Part shown: positions 63,422-64,000 of the stretch, piece by piece
Layout of the letters: every line of letters starts with the position of its first letter
How positions within the stretch are numbered: the stretch's first letter is position 1
NCBI GenBank assembly: GCA_963281155.1
Contig: CAUJLY010000006.1
Location: forward strand, 10,726,001 to 10,790,000
Direction: 5' to 3'
Source of the DNA: Rhabditophanes sp. KR3021
Taxonomy: Eukaryota > Nematoda > Chromadorea > Rhabditida > Alloionematidae
DNA: 64,000 nucleotides
Made by a program: the position numbers and the translations under genes
Notes under the pieces: model-generated
The model's input: only the letters and a program-made list of their open reading frames with translations
What the model was told of the DNA's origin: nothing
The model's database searches: none

Positions 63422-64000
63422 TGTTTGAAATGCGACAAAATAAATTACGAAGGACTTAATGATACTTCGAAGTTGGTAGGTAATTTTTAACTGGTAAGAA
63501 TGAAAAATATTGTAAACAACTAATTAAATATAGATTAGTTCATCTGAATAATATTTCCCAGAGATATATTTTAGTAATTGTACTATTCAACCAAAAATTA
63601 AATAACGTACAATTTTACCACTTTAAAAATTATCTGTTATAGGGTAATAAATGCCTAATTAACTTTTTAATTCTAGAAAGAAAGAAAACTAATGATTCAG
63701 CGGAAAAGAAAACTATAGCTTCAAATGCCAGCATTTATTTACCATACTTTCATATTAATAATTAAATAACAATTTATAAGCAAAGCAACTTTTAAAGATT
63801 TATTTATTTAGGGCAAAGGAACTTTGATAATTATGTGACGTTGGCAAGACTCATTTTGGTAATTTAGTACCAAATTAATTAATATATTTTTACAGCTTAA
63901 ACAAACTGCAAATTAAACTAATTTGAATTAATAAACTTTTCCGAGAACTGGTCAAACAAAAAGATCTTATATTTAAAGAACAACGATATGATGAAAATTT
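63422..64000. other. upstream region of the srt gene
   Basis: AT-rich, no supported coding feature up to the window end. Confidence 0.35.

Overview
The window is AT-rich nuclear DNA of a rhabditid-type (chromadorean) nematode, probably not Caenorhabditis. Several things point there. There are three srt-class chemoreceptors and one or two other 7TM receptors. There is a DUF19/T20D4.11-like secreted protein, a two-domain TIL (Ascaris-type) protease inhibitor, a divergent nuclear hormone receptor and a non-alpha cys-loop channel. Most introns are 37-60 nt and end in TTTTAG, TTTCAG or CTAG. Exon limits below were worked out by hand from splice sites, reading-frame phase and domain continuity; no search was run.

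0-15 kb: a short minus-strand SRR1-domain gene is followed (also minus) by a very long gene. Its nine exons (15201 to 2130) keep phase at every junction and give one 3645-residue protein: ankyrin repeats, a helical region, a talin-like FERM F3 module, CDC25 RasGEF, EF/PLC-X, PLC-Y, C2 and two RA domains. The C-terminal half is phospholipase C epsilon; the ANK/FERM front half is the surprise. A small plus-strand gene sits inside its intron 5.

15-41 kb: a mostly empty 5 kb stretch, then conserved single-copy genes: an SLC22-type transporter (one frameshift), a CYRI (FAM49) homologue tail-to-tail with CDC42, a DENND6 homologue, and a cys-loop channel whose 2.2 kb third intron carries a complete antisense three-exon gene. 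A nuclear receptor follows.

41.8-64 kb: a younger, repeat-rich accessory region of chemoreceptors (42.8, 48, 51, 58, 63 kb) and small secreted proteins, many broken. It holds two related elements with terminal inverted repeats (44.2 and 46.9 kb), each carrying a copy of a small, apparently secreted protein gene. It also holds a Helitron 3' end with an OTU-protease remnant (53.7 kb), a Helitron helicase remnant (61.4 kb) and a probable LINE RT remnant (62 kb). An alanine-rich secreted protein has a stop at codon 2, and a DUF19 gene lies beside what looks like a decayed copy of itself. The intact genes here are a cytochrome P450 (seven exons, 499 aa), two srt receptors and the TIL inhibitor.

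Single-base frame breaks recur (SLC22, srt at 48 kb, the IgGFc-like gene). Some may be assembly indels rather than true mutations.
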